From: DATKLL01 sp035542475
Lineage (GTDB): Bacteria > Desulfobacterota > Syntrophia > Syntrophales > UBA2185
DNA length: 27,467 nt
Direction: 5' to 3'
Assembly (NCBI GenBank): GCA_035542475.1
Contig: DATKLL010000096.1
Coordinates: forward strand, 1 to 27,467
Numbering within the stretch: position 1 is the first letter of the stretch; the number at the start of each line of letters is the position of its first letter. Both the position numbers and the translations under genes were made by a program. Below the pieces are notes generated by a model. The model was given only the letters and a program-made list of their open reading frames with translations, made no database searches and had not been told where the DNA came from. Of this stretch, positions 14,996 through 23,201 are shown piece after piece.

Positions 14996-16300
14996 ATGGA
15001 GACACAACTTGATCCCAAACTTCCACTTTTGCAGGACGCCGATGTGGAGAATAAAATTGTCCTTTTGCGAGTTGATCATAATGTGGTCAAAAAAGGCGCC
15101 ATCGAAGACCCGTTCAGAATAGATCAGACCATCGGTACTATCTTTAATATCGTCGAGAGGGGCGGCAGGCCGATCATCATGACGCATGTCGGAAGGCCAC
15201 GGGATAAAACAGGCAAGATTAAAGTAGATAAATCGACATCGGTGGAGCCCATTGCAGAATATCTGGAGCGAAAGCTTCATACAAAGATCTACTGTCCCAT
15301 GTTCAGGCCGGAAGGTGATACAGGAATAAAAAGCATCGACACCTCGATAAATCTCGCCGTAAAAAATCTGAGAGAAAAGAAGATCGGCGCCATATACCTC
15401 CCGAATACAAGATGGTTTACGGGAGAAGAATCTAAAGCGGAATATAGAGATGACTTTGCACGCCAGCTGGCGGGACTGGCCGACGTCTTTGTTAATGATG
15501 CCTTCGGTTCGTGGCAGCCGCACGTCTCCACCTATCACATAACAAAGTACCTCCCGTCATTCGCAGGATATCTCATGCAAAAAGAGATACAGAATCTTGC
15601 GCAGGTTCTTCAGCCCGAAAGACCGTTCATTTCCGTCGTGGCAGGCGCCAAGTACAACACAAAGATCGGACCACTCAACGAAATCTATAAGAAAGTGGAT
15701 AAATTGATCCTCGGCGGGCTCATTTACAATACCTACCTTTGTGCGAAATATGGCATCTCAATCAGCGGAATTGAAAAAGAGGATATCGAAGCCGCAGGCA
15801 ATCTTGTCGAGATGGACAGAAAACAGCACAAGATACTCGAACTTCCATATGTGTATGAATCGGATACCATGGAAGGAAAGATCGAGGGGAAATACAGGAT
15901 CAGGTCGATAAAGGATATTAAAAAAGGTGACAAACTTCCTTATATTTTGGATGTTACAAAAGAGTCATTCGAAGATCCGGAGATATCGGAAGCCCTGAAC
16001 TCAGCAAGAACAATTTTTGTCAATGCCGTAATGGGATATACACCGTATTTTTCCGAAGGCTCCGCGGCCCTGGACAGCAAAATTGATCAGAATATAAATG
16101 CAAATAAGCTCTATGGAGGCGGTGATACACTGCAGGAATTCAAGAATCTGTGCCCCGGTCTTTATCTGTCGACACTTGATAATTCGAAATACTATTTCTT
16201 TACGGGCGGTGGCACAGTATTAAAGGCCATCGAGGAAGGCACACCTTACGGACTTGAGGCGGTGAAGGCGCTCATCGATAACGGCGGAAAGGCTCCGTAA
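14996..16300 (+). CDS. pgk: Phosphoglycerate kinase, divergent
   Basis: The 434-residue protein keeps the PGK framework: RVDHNV (25-30), THVGRPRD (63-70), VNDAFGSWQPHVST (166-179), AGAKYNTKIGPL (216-227), NAVMGYTPYFSEGS (343-356) and YGGGDT (373-378). It would interconvert 1,3-bisphosphoglycerate/ADP and 3-phosphoglycerate/ATP. Several near-invariant positions differ: RVDFN is RVDHN, the usual ENVRF/ENTRF is PNTRW (136-140), and the C-terminal GG is FTGGGTVL. It is longer than the usual 390-400 residues. The start at 14996 is preceded by GGAAAGGGGAA; an upstream TTG at 14978 is less likely. It lies 59 bp before the flavodiiron gene on the same strand. An active PGK of an unusual lineage is the best call. 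Confidence 0.9.
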   Translation: METQLDPKLPLLQDADVENKIVLLRVDHNVVKKGAIEDPFRIDQTIGTIFNIVERGGRPIIMTHVGRPRDKTGKIKVDKSTSVEPIAEYLERKLHTKIYCPMFRPEGDTGIKSIDTSINLAVKNLREKKIGAIYLPNTRWFTGEESKAEYRDDFARQLAGLADVFVNDAFGSWQPHVSTYHITKYLPSFAGYLMQKEIQNLAQVLQPERPFISVVAGAKYNTKIGPLNEIYKKVDKLILGGLIYNTYLCAKYGISISGIEKEDIEAAGNLVEMDRKQHKILELPYVYESDTMEGKIEGKYRIRSIKDIKKGDKLPYILDVTKESFEDPEISEALNSARTIFVNAVMGYTPYFSEGSAALDSKIDQNINANKLYGGGDTLQEFKNLCPGLYLSTLDNSKYYFFTGGGTVLKAIEEGTPYGLEAVKALIDNGGKAP

Positions 16301-16359
16301 AGATTAAAAGGATGCGGTGAATTTCTGGATGATATTTTAATGTTAGAAGGGGTCATAAA

Positions 16360-17550
16360 ATGAAATTGCAGATTAAAAATAACGTATCGTGGGTAGGCAA
16401 GGTTGATTGGGAACTCAGGAAATTTCATGGGAATGAACTGTCAACGCACCGGGGATCAACCTATAATTCATACCTGATAGAAGAAGAAAAGATTGCCGTG
16501 ATTGACACGGCCTGGGCTCCCTTTGCCAAAGAGTATGTGGCAAACCTGGGAAACGTCATAGATTTGAAGAAAATCGATTACGTCATCGCAAATCATGCGG
16601 AGATTGATCACAGCGGCGCCCTGCCTGAACTCATGAGTTGTATTCCGGGTACGCCGATATACTGCTCTGCAAATGGAATAAAATCCCTTAAAGGCCACTA
16701 CCACCAGGATTGGAATTTCCACGCAGTAAAAACGGGTGAACGCCTGAGCCTGGGAAAAAAGGAGTTGATTTTTATAGAAGCACCGATGCTGCACTGGCCG
16801 GACAGCATGTTCTGTTATTTAACGGGTGATAATATCTTATTCAGCAATGACGCCTTCGGTCAGCATTACGCATCCGAGTTTCGATTCAACGACCTCGTTG
16901 ACCAGGAAGAATTAATGGCGGAAGCTATAAAGTATTATGCGAACATCCTGACGCCGTTCAGCACGTTTGTCGACAAAAAAATTAAGGAGGTTTTATCCTT
17001 CAAGCTGCCTGTTGACATTATTTGCACAAGTCATGGCGTTATCTGGCGGGACAATCCATTGCAGATCGTCGAGCAGTATGTGAAATGGGCAAACAAATAC
17101 AAAGAAAACCAGATCACCATAGTTTACGATACCATGTGGAACGGGACCCGCATTATGGCTGAAAAGATTGCTTATGGGATAACACAGGCTGATCAAAAGG
17201 TTAACGTAAAACTGTATAATATTGCCAAATCGGACAAGAATGACGTGATCACGGAGATATTCAAATCTAAGGCGATTCTTGTAGGTTCACCGACAATCAA
17301 CAGGGGCATTCTGACTGCTGTTGCGGGCCTTCTGGAAGAAATAAAAGGTATGAGATTTCAGGACAAAAAGGCGGCTGCTTTTGGCTGCTACGGCTGGAGC
17401 GGCGAATCTGTAAAGGTCATATCGCAGAGCCTTGAATCTGCCGGGTTCCAGGTAGTTGACGGAGGCGTAATGAGCTTTTGGAATCCGGACAGCAAAAGCA
17501 TTGAGAACTGTATTGAATATGGAAAGAAAGTGGCCGGGCTTTTTAACTAA
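16360..17550 (+). CDS. A-type flavodiiron protein (FprA family)
   Basis: The 396-residue protein joins a metallo-beta-lactamase-like diiron domain (1-248) to a flavodoxin domain (252-396). The iron ligands are all present: H79, E81, D83 and H84 (HAEIDH), H145 (LHWPD), D164 (SNDAFG) and H225 (TSHGVIWR). The FMN-binding loop DTMWNGTR is at 257-264. Such proteins reduce O2 to water or NO to N2O in the cytoplasm of anaerobes, with electrons from rubredoxin or a similar donor. The length is standard and there is no fused rubredoxin domain. AGAAGGGG lies about 7 nt before the ATG. Its TAA overlaps the stop of the convergent glycosyltransferase gene. Confidence 0.95.
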   Translation: MKLQIKNNVSWVGKVDWELRKFHGNELSTHRGSTYNSYLIEEEKIAVIDTAWAPFAKEYVANLGNVIDLKKIDYVIANHAEIDHSGALPELMSCIPGTPIYCSANGIKSLKGHYHQDWNFHAVKTGERLSLGKKELIFIEAPMLHWPDSMFCYLTGDNILFSNDAFGQHYASEFRFNDLVDQEELMAEAIKYYANILTPFSTFVDKKIKEVLSFKLPVDIICTSHGVIWRDNPLQIVEQYVKWANKYKENQITIVYDTMWNGTRIMAEKIAYGITQADQKVNVKLYNIAKSDKNDVITEIFKSKAILVGSPTINRGILTAVAGLLEEIKGMRFQDKKAAAFGCYGWSGESVKVISQSLESAGFQVVDGGVMSFWNPDSKSIENCIEYGKKVAGLFN

Positions 17551-18716
17551 ACTGCATTTAAGGCGGCTTTTTCCCTCATTACCTCATCATAAATATTGAG
17601 ATACCTTTCAACAACATCTTCCCATCGATGACTTGATGCCGTTTTGTACGCTTCGACCGACATTTTCTTCCGGATATCTTCGCTTGACAGTAAACCTACG
17701 GCGTCGGCTACCCGATCGGCTTCTTCCGGGCTGCCAATAATGAATCCATTAACACCCTCCTTGATGATATCCTTTGCTCCTACACTTCCACTGATGATGA
17801 CAGGCAATGATGAAGCCATGGCCTCCAGAACAGTCAAACCGAATGTGTCAAATCGCGAGAGCATGGAAAAAATATCAGAAGCGATGTACAATGCGTTGAT
17901 TTGATCGTATGGTACGGCACCTGTATAGATGACATTATTTTGGATGCCGGTTCTTTTAGCTAGAGATATATATTTTCCGCTGTCACTTTTACCAACGACC
18001 AGCAATTTGAAATTTCTGTCCGGGTATTTTTCCTTAAATCTGCCCAATCCTGCCATCAGGTAGTCAAGTCCTTTGATATCATAATTCATGGAGACAAAAA
18101 TAATTACTGTATCTTTTTCATTGATGCCGAACCGTTGCCGCACTTCACTGCGACATTTCCTACGATCAAGTACTGCAAATTTTTCGGTGTCAACGCCCGG
18201 ATGGATTACGGATACTTCATCAGGATCGACATTAGCATATTCCTCAAGAAATTTTTCTTTTGTCAGACTTGAGACAGCGATAATTTTCATGTGTTTGTTT
18301 TTAGCGATGGACTTCCTGGCGACCCACATCGTCCCATAATCAAATAGACTCGGCAGTTTTTTCTTCCGGACGTCTTTGACCCAGAGATGATGCGGTATCC
18401 CGTGAAGCGTGCATACATCCGCACTGAAGATACGTTCGTGCGTATGAACGATGTCAAAATTTCCTTGCTTCAGACTAATCCCTGAAAAAAATGCGAAGCT
18501 AATGGTCGTTAAAAATTTTGGAAACGTCAGGACGGGAATCTTATGAAAAGTGATATTTTCAGAATGATTTTCCCATTTATTCGCCAAAACATGGACATCA
18601 TACCGGCCGCATCGAGAGATACGATTCGTCAGTTCCGCTGTATGATTTTCCGCTCCGCCAAGCAAACCGTACTTGGGAATAACTACTGCGAGTTTCTTCC
18701 GAAGATCCAAATTCAC
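17547..18716 (-). CDS. Glycosyltransferase family 4 protein
   Basis: The 389-residue GT-B protein has the N-terminal acceptor domain with KYGLLGGAENHTAEL (15-29) and the GT4 donor-binding half: VIHPGVDTEKF (169-179), IFVSMNYDIKGLDYLM (205-220), and the EX7E-type segment FDTFGLTVLEAMASSLPVI with its two glutamates near residues 305-315. It resembles WaaG-like lipopolysaccharide glucosyltransferases but the sugar and acceptor are unknown. There is no membrane segment, so it should act at the inner face of the membrane. The start is GTG 18716 with only a weak AGAGA upstream. It stands alone and converges with the flavodiiron gene. Confidence 0.9.
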   Translation of the reverse strand: MNLDLRKKLAVVIPKYGLLGGAENHTAELTNRISRCGRYDVHVLANKWENHSENITFHKIPVLTFPKFLTTISFAFFSGISLKQGNFDIVHTHERIFSADVCTLHGIPHHLWVKDVRKKKLPSLFDYGTMWVARKSIAKNKHMKIIAVSSLTKEKFLEEYANVDPDEVSVIHPGVDTEKFAVLDRRKCRSEVRQRFGINEKDTVIIFVSMNYDIKGLDYLMAGLGRFKEKYPDRNFKLLVVGKSDSGKYISLAKRTGIQNNVIYTGAVPYDQINALYIASDIFSMLSRFDTFGLTVLEAMASSLPVIISGSVGAKDIIKEGVNGFIIGSPEEADRVADAVGLLSSEDIRKKMSVEAYKTASSHRWEDVVERYLNIYDEVMREKAALNAV

Positions 18717-19021
18717 CTAAATCTCTCTTTCCGTTTGAACTTTATGTTGAGGAGATTATTCACAGAATTATATGGACAAGTGCGAACTCCCGAAAGCCTT
18801 CCAGCATCAAAGATTCGCTGCTCATATACATATTTTAATAGAAATGCAATATTGGATTATATATTAATAAATACTAGTAATAACTGGTATAAATAATATT
18901 TCAAATACCCTGACTTGAGAATATTAATTCAGACTTTGTCTGCCATTGCAAGCAAATCTTAGCTCACAAGAACTGAAAATCCAGTTGATGCCGGCTTATA
19001 TTAATTTGTTACGGGAAAATT
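18717..19021. other. AT-rich gap with no gene seen
   Basis: This gap lies between the glycosyltransferase start and the terminator of the ZraP-like gene, both on the minus strand. It should carry the glycosyltransferase promoter but no clear pair of boxes was found. No repeats of families A-C occur here. Confidence 0.4.
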
Positions 19022-19069
19022 AAAAAAAATGATCAACCGGGAGGGGGAGGTATAACCACCCGGTTGATC
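19022..19069 (-). terminator. Rho-independent terminator of the ZraP-like gene
   Basis: Perfect 11-bp stem GATCAACCGGG/CCCGGTTGATC (19031-19041 with 19059-19069). On the minus strand it is followed by a run of eight T, 17 bp after the gene's stop codon. Confidence 0.9.
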
Positions 19070-19085
19070 GTTTGAAAGGGATTGT

Positions 19086-19607
19086 TTACCAGTTGCCGCT
19101 GCCCGGACCCATTCCCGGGCCACCACCACGATAGCCAGGACCGCCCTGCCATCCACGGTCGCCACCCATGCCGGGACCGAAGCCGCGTCCATATTTGTAG
19201 GATTTTAACTTTTCCTGCTGTTCCGGCGTCAGGACCTTGAGGACTTCCAGCCGATAAGCGGTCATTTTATCCTGCATTTGATCCCGCAGGGTTCTGATTT
19301 CTTTCTGCGCTGCCAAGATCTTGTCCTTGTCCGGATTCGTCTGTAACCAGAGTAACTTTAAATCGCCCCGCTTACTGAACATCTTGTCCTGAAGGGGTTT
19401 TATATCCTTCAGATGAGCCTCACGGAGGGCATTTATTTTTGCCGTCTGTTCGGCAGTCAGGTTAAGTGCGGATAATCCTGTAATGTCACCACCGTAACAG
19501 AGCCCGCCGCCATGCCCTCTTCCCCCGCCGGGACCGAAGGCGAATGCGGAAGCGGCTAATGCTGTCACTGCAAGTACTGTGACCAAAGTTAATGTAAATT
19601 TCTTCAT
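19086..19607 (-). CDS. zraP: Periplasmic Spy/ZraP-like stress protein
   Basis: The 173-residue protein starts with a Sec signal peptide (KKF then a hydrophobic stretch, ASAFA at 19-23 as the likely cleavage site). A Gly-rich segment follows, then a helical core with the two LTxEQ motifs of the Spy/CpxP/ZraP family: LTAEQ (50-54) and LTPEQ (126-130). The C-terminal 35 residues are Gly/Pro/Arg-rich. Family members are zinc-binding or chaperone-like proteins made under envelope stress. ATG 19607 has AAGGAG upstream; the frame extends further upstream but through the promoter. It is divergent from a kinase/NtrC pair and has a sigma-54 promoter, the same arrangement as E. coli zraP-zraSR. Zinc as the signal is inferred. 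Confidence 0.85.
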   Translation of the reverse strand: MKKFTLTLVTVLAVTALAASAFAFGPGGGRGHGGGLCYGGDITGLSALNLTAEQTAKINALREAHLKDIKPLQDKMFSKRGDLKLLWLQTNPDKDKILAAQKEIRTLRDQMQDKMTAYRLEVLKVLTPEQQEKLKSYKYGRGFGPGMGGDRGWQGGPGYRGGGPGMGPGSGNW

Positions 19608-19654
19608 GGTTTTATTCTCCTTTATAAATATTTTTTTCTTTTGATGATGTATAG

Positions 19655-19671
19655 AGCAAGCCCTATGCCAG
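19655..19671 (-). promoter_or_regulatory. Sigma-54 promoter of the ZraP-like gene
   Basis: Minus strand CTGGCATAGGGCTTGCT matches the -24/-12 consensus (TGGCAYR-N4-TTGCW), with the GG and GC exactly 10 nt apart. Transcription would start near 19644, 37 nt before the ATG. The adjacent NtrC-family regulator is the expected activator. Confidence 0.85.
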
Positions 19672-19764
19672 ACGATCAGTATGCAATGTAACATATTCAT
19701 ATTGTTAAATTATTTATAAATTGTTTTTTTATAGCCTTCATTATTTCTGTTAAAAAGAAAATAT

Positions 19765-21624
19765 ATGGATAATAAATATCCAGTTGTGGTATCCAGTTGT
19801 TTAAAAAATATCCAGGCATATATGAAGAATACAAACTATCGAGGCAGGAAAGGATTCTGGGCTGGCATCTCACCCTGGTTTATCATCGGGGCAGCGGTAA
19901 TTTTAGTGCCGATTTTCATTATGATGACCATGCAGAATATAAATAAACAAAAGGAATATACTACCCAACTTTTGGTTGAAAAAGCAGAAGCCCTTATCAG
20001 ATCTTTTGAGGCCGGTGCGAGAACAGGAATGGGTATGCGATGGAGCAGTTTTCAGCTCCAGAAACTGTTAATTGAAACGGCGGAACAACCAGGGGTTGAC
20101 TACATAATTCTAACGGACACGAAAGGTACAATCGTTGCCGATAGTGATCCCTCACTGATAGGTGAGGCATACGGAACGGAGCTCGACCTCCCACGCATAT
20201 TTGTATCGAAAAACCTGGAGTGGCGGCAGGTTCCCCACACTACCGGCGCCGACACATTTGAAGTATACCGCAGGTTTGCTCCGACGGATACATTTGCTCA
20301 GGAGTTTTTCCACCGGTCGGGGCCTGATAAAAGAACCCCCGAATCAGGCTATAAAGGTGCAGATGCCCAATCCCCCGGGTTGGTCATTTTTGTTGGTATG
20401 GACATGGGGCCGATTGACGCGTTGAGGAAACAGGATAGGGAGCATGCGATCTGGATGTCCGTCATCTTCGTTTTGATCGGGGTTTCAGGTATCATTTCTC
20501 TCATCCTCGCACAGAGTTATCGCTCTGCAACAATATCTCTCGCACGAATCAAGGCCTTCTCGGACAGTTTAGTCGAAAACATGCCCATAGGTCTTGTTGC
20601 CATAAACGCTCGGGGCGAGATCATCTCATTTAACCAGACTGCTGAATCTGTTCTGGGATACGCTTATCAGGATGTTCTCGGGAAAAGGGCGGATGAGATA
20701 CTGCCACGGCCGTGCAAGGAGATACTGGGAAGTCTTAGAGATGAAAAAAAAATCATTGAAAGAGAAATAGACTGCCCCGTGCACAGCGGGGAAATAGTAC
20801 CTCTAGAAGTGATTGCCGCAACCCTCGAAGAGGAAAATGGTGATTTTATGGGTTTTGTCATTCTATTCCGGGACATAACTGAGGTTCAACTCTTGAAAAA
20901 AGAAATGGAGAGGAGCCGGCGCCTTGCTTCCCTCGGAGGCCTGGCAGCAGGGATTGCCCACGAAATCAGAAATCCCCTGAGCTCCATTAAGGGATTCGCC
21001 ACCTTTTTCAAGGAACGGTATCGGGATAACCCGGAGGATCAGAAGACTGCCGAAATCATGGTACAGGAAGTGGATAGGCTCAATCGGGTTATCGGCCAGC
21101 TTCTTGAATTTGCGAGGCCGATGGAAATGAACAGGCAGTGGACTTCCGTCAATGACGTGATAAGTCATACACTGAAGATGATCGAAGGCGAAGCCCGGGA
21201 GAAAAAGATCAACATCCGCACGGATTTCTCCCCGGAGGTCAGGGATGTCCTGATAGACGCGGATAAGATTAAACAGGTGCTCCTGAATTTGTATCTTAAT
21301 TCCATCGGCGCTATGGAAAGCGGCGGTACACTTTCAGTAGCGCTTGTCCCCCTCTGGAGGGGGCGGGGGGGAGGCTCGTCACGGGGCGACCGCATGATCA
21401 GGATTGATGTCTCCGATACAGGCAGGGGGATCGACAAAAAAGATCTGGCCCGCATCTTTGATCCGTATTTCACGACAAAACCATCGGGAACAGGTCTCGG
21501 ACTGGCTATCGTCTATAAGATAATCGAAGCCCATGGAGGTGAGATAAGGGTGAAAAGTGAGCCTGGAAAGGGGACGGCTGTATCGGTCTTCTTACCGGTG
21601 GGTCAATCGTCTTTCACTTCTTGA
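19765..21624 (+). CDS. zraS: ZraS/NtrB-like membrane sensor histidine kinase
   Basis: The 619-residue kinase has one membrane segment at 36-57, a periplasmic sensor region (58-228), a second membrane segment at 229-250, a PAS domain (about 266-375), a HisKA helix with H399 (AGIAHEIRNPLSSIKGF) and a HATPase domain with the N box NLYLNS (508-513), G1 DTGRG (551-555), F box FDPYFTTK (565-572) and G2 GTGLGL (575-580). It would phosphorylate the regulator encoded at 21826. The region between the N and G1 boxes holds an in-frame repeat (21348-21363) encoding PLWRG, within an Arg/Gly-rich loop. The ribosome site before ATG 19765 is poor; ATG 19822 is an alternative that keeps both membrane segments. 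The 201-bp gap before the regulator gene is repeat-filled. Confidence 0.92.
   Translation: MDNKYPVVVSSCLKNIQAYMKNTNYRGRKGFWAGISPWFIIGAAVILVPIFIMMTMQNINKQKEYTTQLLVEKAEALIRSFEAGARTGMGMRWSSFQLQKLLIETAEQPGVDYIILTDTKGTIVADSDPSLIGEAYGTELDLPRIFVSKNLEWRQVPHTTGADTFEVYRRFAPTDTFAQEFFHRSGPDKRTPESGYKGADAQSPGLVIFVGMDMGPIDALRKQDREHAIWMSVIFVLIGVSGIISLILAQSYRSATISLARIKAFSDSLVENMPIGLVAINARGEIISFNQTAESVLGYAYQDVLGKRADEILPRPCKEILGSLRDEKKIIEREIDCPVHSGEIVPLEVIAATLEEENGDFMGFVILFRDITEVQLLKKEMERSRRLASLGGLAAGIAHEIRNPLSSIKGFATFFKERYRDNPEDQKTAEIMVQEVDRLNRVIGQLLEFARPMEMNRQWTSVNDVISHTLKMIEGEAREKKINIRTDFSPEVRDVLIDADKIKQVLLNLYLNSIGAMESGGTLSVALVPLWRGRGGGSSRGDRMIRIDVSDTGRGIDKKDLARIFDPYFTTKPSGTGLGLAIVYKIIEAHGGEIRVKSEPGKGTAVSVFLPVGQSSFTS
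21348..21363. repeat. Family B palindrome inside the kinase coding sequence
   Basis: CCCCCTC-TG-GAGGGGG, a perfect 7-bp inverted repeat followed by a G run, is read in frame as part of codons 528-533 of the histidine kinase. The frame stays open through it. Confidence 0.75.
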
Positions 21625-21641
21625 ATACCTGCCTCTTAAGT

Positions 21642-21797
21642 CTCCCTTACATAGGGAGGATTTGGAGGAATTTTTGATGATATAGGACCACCCCCAACCC
21701 CCGCCAGCGGGGGACAACACTCCCAACCCGGCAGCTGGGGGCAACCTCCCACCCCCGCCAATGGGGGACAGCCCCCTGCCCCCTTTAGGAAAGGGGG
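21642..21797. repeat. Family B repeat cluster between the kinase and regulator genes
   Basis: Consecutive small palindromes: CTCCCT/AGGGAG at 21642-21658, several CCCCCGCC..GGGGG units, and CCCCCTTT-AGG-AAAGGGGG at 21779-21797. The order and wording closely follow the cluster at 1826-1948. It nearly fills the gap between the two cistrons. Confidence 0.8.
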
Positions 21798-21825
21798 TGA
21801 ATAAATCTCTTGGAAGGTACAAAGA

Positions 21826-23187
21826 ATGAAGGCAAAAAATACTATTTTAGTTGTGGATGACGATCTCGCGCATAGGACAATGCTGAAGACACTAATCAGC
21901 GGATGGGGCTATAATATTGCTGAGGCCGATGATGGTCAGAAGGCCATCGAGGCTGTTCATCAGAAGGCTTTTGATCTGATACTGATGGATATCCGCATGG
22001 TCCGGGTCTCCGGACTGGAGGCCCTCGCAGAGGTAAAGAAATTGAATCCCGCCATCCCCGTAGTAATCATGACTGCCTATGCCTCGGTGGAGACGGCTGT
22101 AAAGGCCCTGAAGGAAGGAGCCTACGATTATCTTACAAAACCGCTCGATTTCGACGAGCTGAAGTTTACTATAGAACGGGCGATGGAACATACCCATTTG
22201 AAAGAGGAAAACCGCCACCTCCGGGAGAGTCTTGCCTCGCAGTTTAACAGACAAAACCTGATCGGGCGCAGTCCTGCTATGGCAAGACTTATGGAAACCA
22301 TTGCCCAGGTTGCGCCTTCCGAGGCAACGGTTCTGATTACCGGCGAATCCGGAACGGGAAAAGAGATGATTGCGGGAGCCATCCATTTTAACAGCCTGCG
22401 GAAAGAAGGTCCTTTTGTGAAGATCAACTGTGCGGCGATTACCGAAACCCTTCTCGAATCAGAGCTCTTCGGCCACGAGAAAGGGTCCTTCACCGGTGCC
22501 GACAGGAGGAAGGAGGGAAAATTCCGGCAGGCCGAAGGGGGCACTCTCTTTCTGGATGAAGTGAGTGAAATGTCTCCGGCCATGCAGGTAAAGTTATTGC
22601 GCGTCTTACAAGAAAGAGAGATCACTCGCGTTGGGGGTGATGAAGTCATCAAGGTCGATGTGCGGGTAATCGCGGCTACGAACAAGGATTTGATTAAAGA
22701 GATGGAGACCGGACGTTTCCGTGATGACCTGTATTACCGCCTAAACGTTGTAACGATTAATGTACCTCCATTGAGGGAGAGGAGGGAAGACATTCCCCTT
22801 ATTGCTCAGCATTTTCTCAAGATGTTTGCTGAAAAAAATCGTAAAAACATCAAAGGATTTACCCCTCAGGTCATGGATCAGCTTCTGAAATATAACTGGC
22901 CGGGTAACGTCCGGGAGCTTATGAATGCCGTGGAACGGGGCGTTGTGCTTTCACGCTCGGATTACCTCGGTGAAGGGGAGTTGGTCCTTGCTGTCCGGGA
23001 CCAAGAGCTTTCGGAAGAGGCTCCACTGAAGGTGTCAAAGGAAGACATGCTCCTGGAAGAAGTTGAGAAGGAGGCAATAATGAAAACTCTGGAGATGGTC
23101 GGCGGGAACAAAAGTGAGGCGGCCAGACGGCTCGGCATCACCCGGCGTACACTGCATATAAAACTCAAAAAATATGGAATGATGTAA
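21826..23187 (+). CDS. zraR: ZraR/NtrC-family sigma-54-dependent response regulator
   Basis: The 453-residue regulator has a receiver domain (D11/D12, phospho-acceptor D55, T83, K105), a sigma-54 AAA+ domain with Walker A GESGTGKE (173-180), the sigma-54 contact loop GSFTGA (220-225; GAFTGA is the commoner form), Walker B LFLDE (241-245) and RFRDDLYYRL (297-306), and a Fis-type helix-turn-helix (about 426-449, NKSEAARRLGITRRTLHIKL). It should activate the sigma-54 promoter at 19655-19671. GGAAGG lies 8 nt before the ATG and just after the repeat cluster. It converges on leuB with 14 bp between stops. The pairing with the kinase encoded at 19765 is inferred from order. Confidence 0.95.
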   Translation: MKAKNTILVVDDDLAHRTMLKTLISGWGYNIAEADDGQKAIEAVHQKAFDLILMDIRMVRVSGLEALAEVKKLNPAIPVVIMTAYASVETAVKALKEGAYDYLTKPLDFDELKFTIERAMEHTHLKEENRHLRESLASQFNRQNLIGRSPAMARLMETIAQVAPSEATVLITGESGTGKEMIAGAIHFNSLRKEGPFVKINCAAITETLLESELFGHEKGSFTGADRRKEGKFRQAEGGTLFLDEVSEMSPAMQVKLLRVLQEREITRVGGDEVIKVDVRVIAATNKDLIKEMETGRFRDDLYYRLNVVTINVPPLRERREDIPLIAQHFLKMFAEKNRKNIKGFTPQVMDQLLKYNWPGNVRELMNAVERGVVLSRSDYLGEGELVLAVRDQELSEEAPLKVSKEDMLLEEVEKEAIMKTLEMVGGNKSEAARRLGITRRTLHIKLKKYGMM

Positions 23188-23201
23188 GGTCTGATGATTA
23201 C

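Noticed and set aside
14831..15538. Long minus-strand open frame opposite pgk
   Set aside because: It is the complement of the clear phosphoglycerate kinase frame, has no ribosome site and no recognisable domain.
21892..22685. Minus-strand frames opposite the sigma-54 regulator
   Set aside because: Shadows of a well-supported NtrC-family gene.
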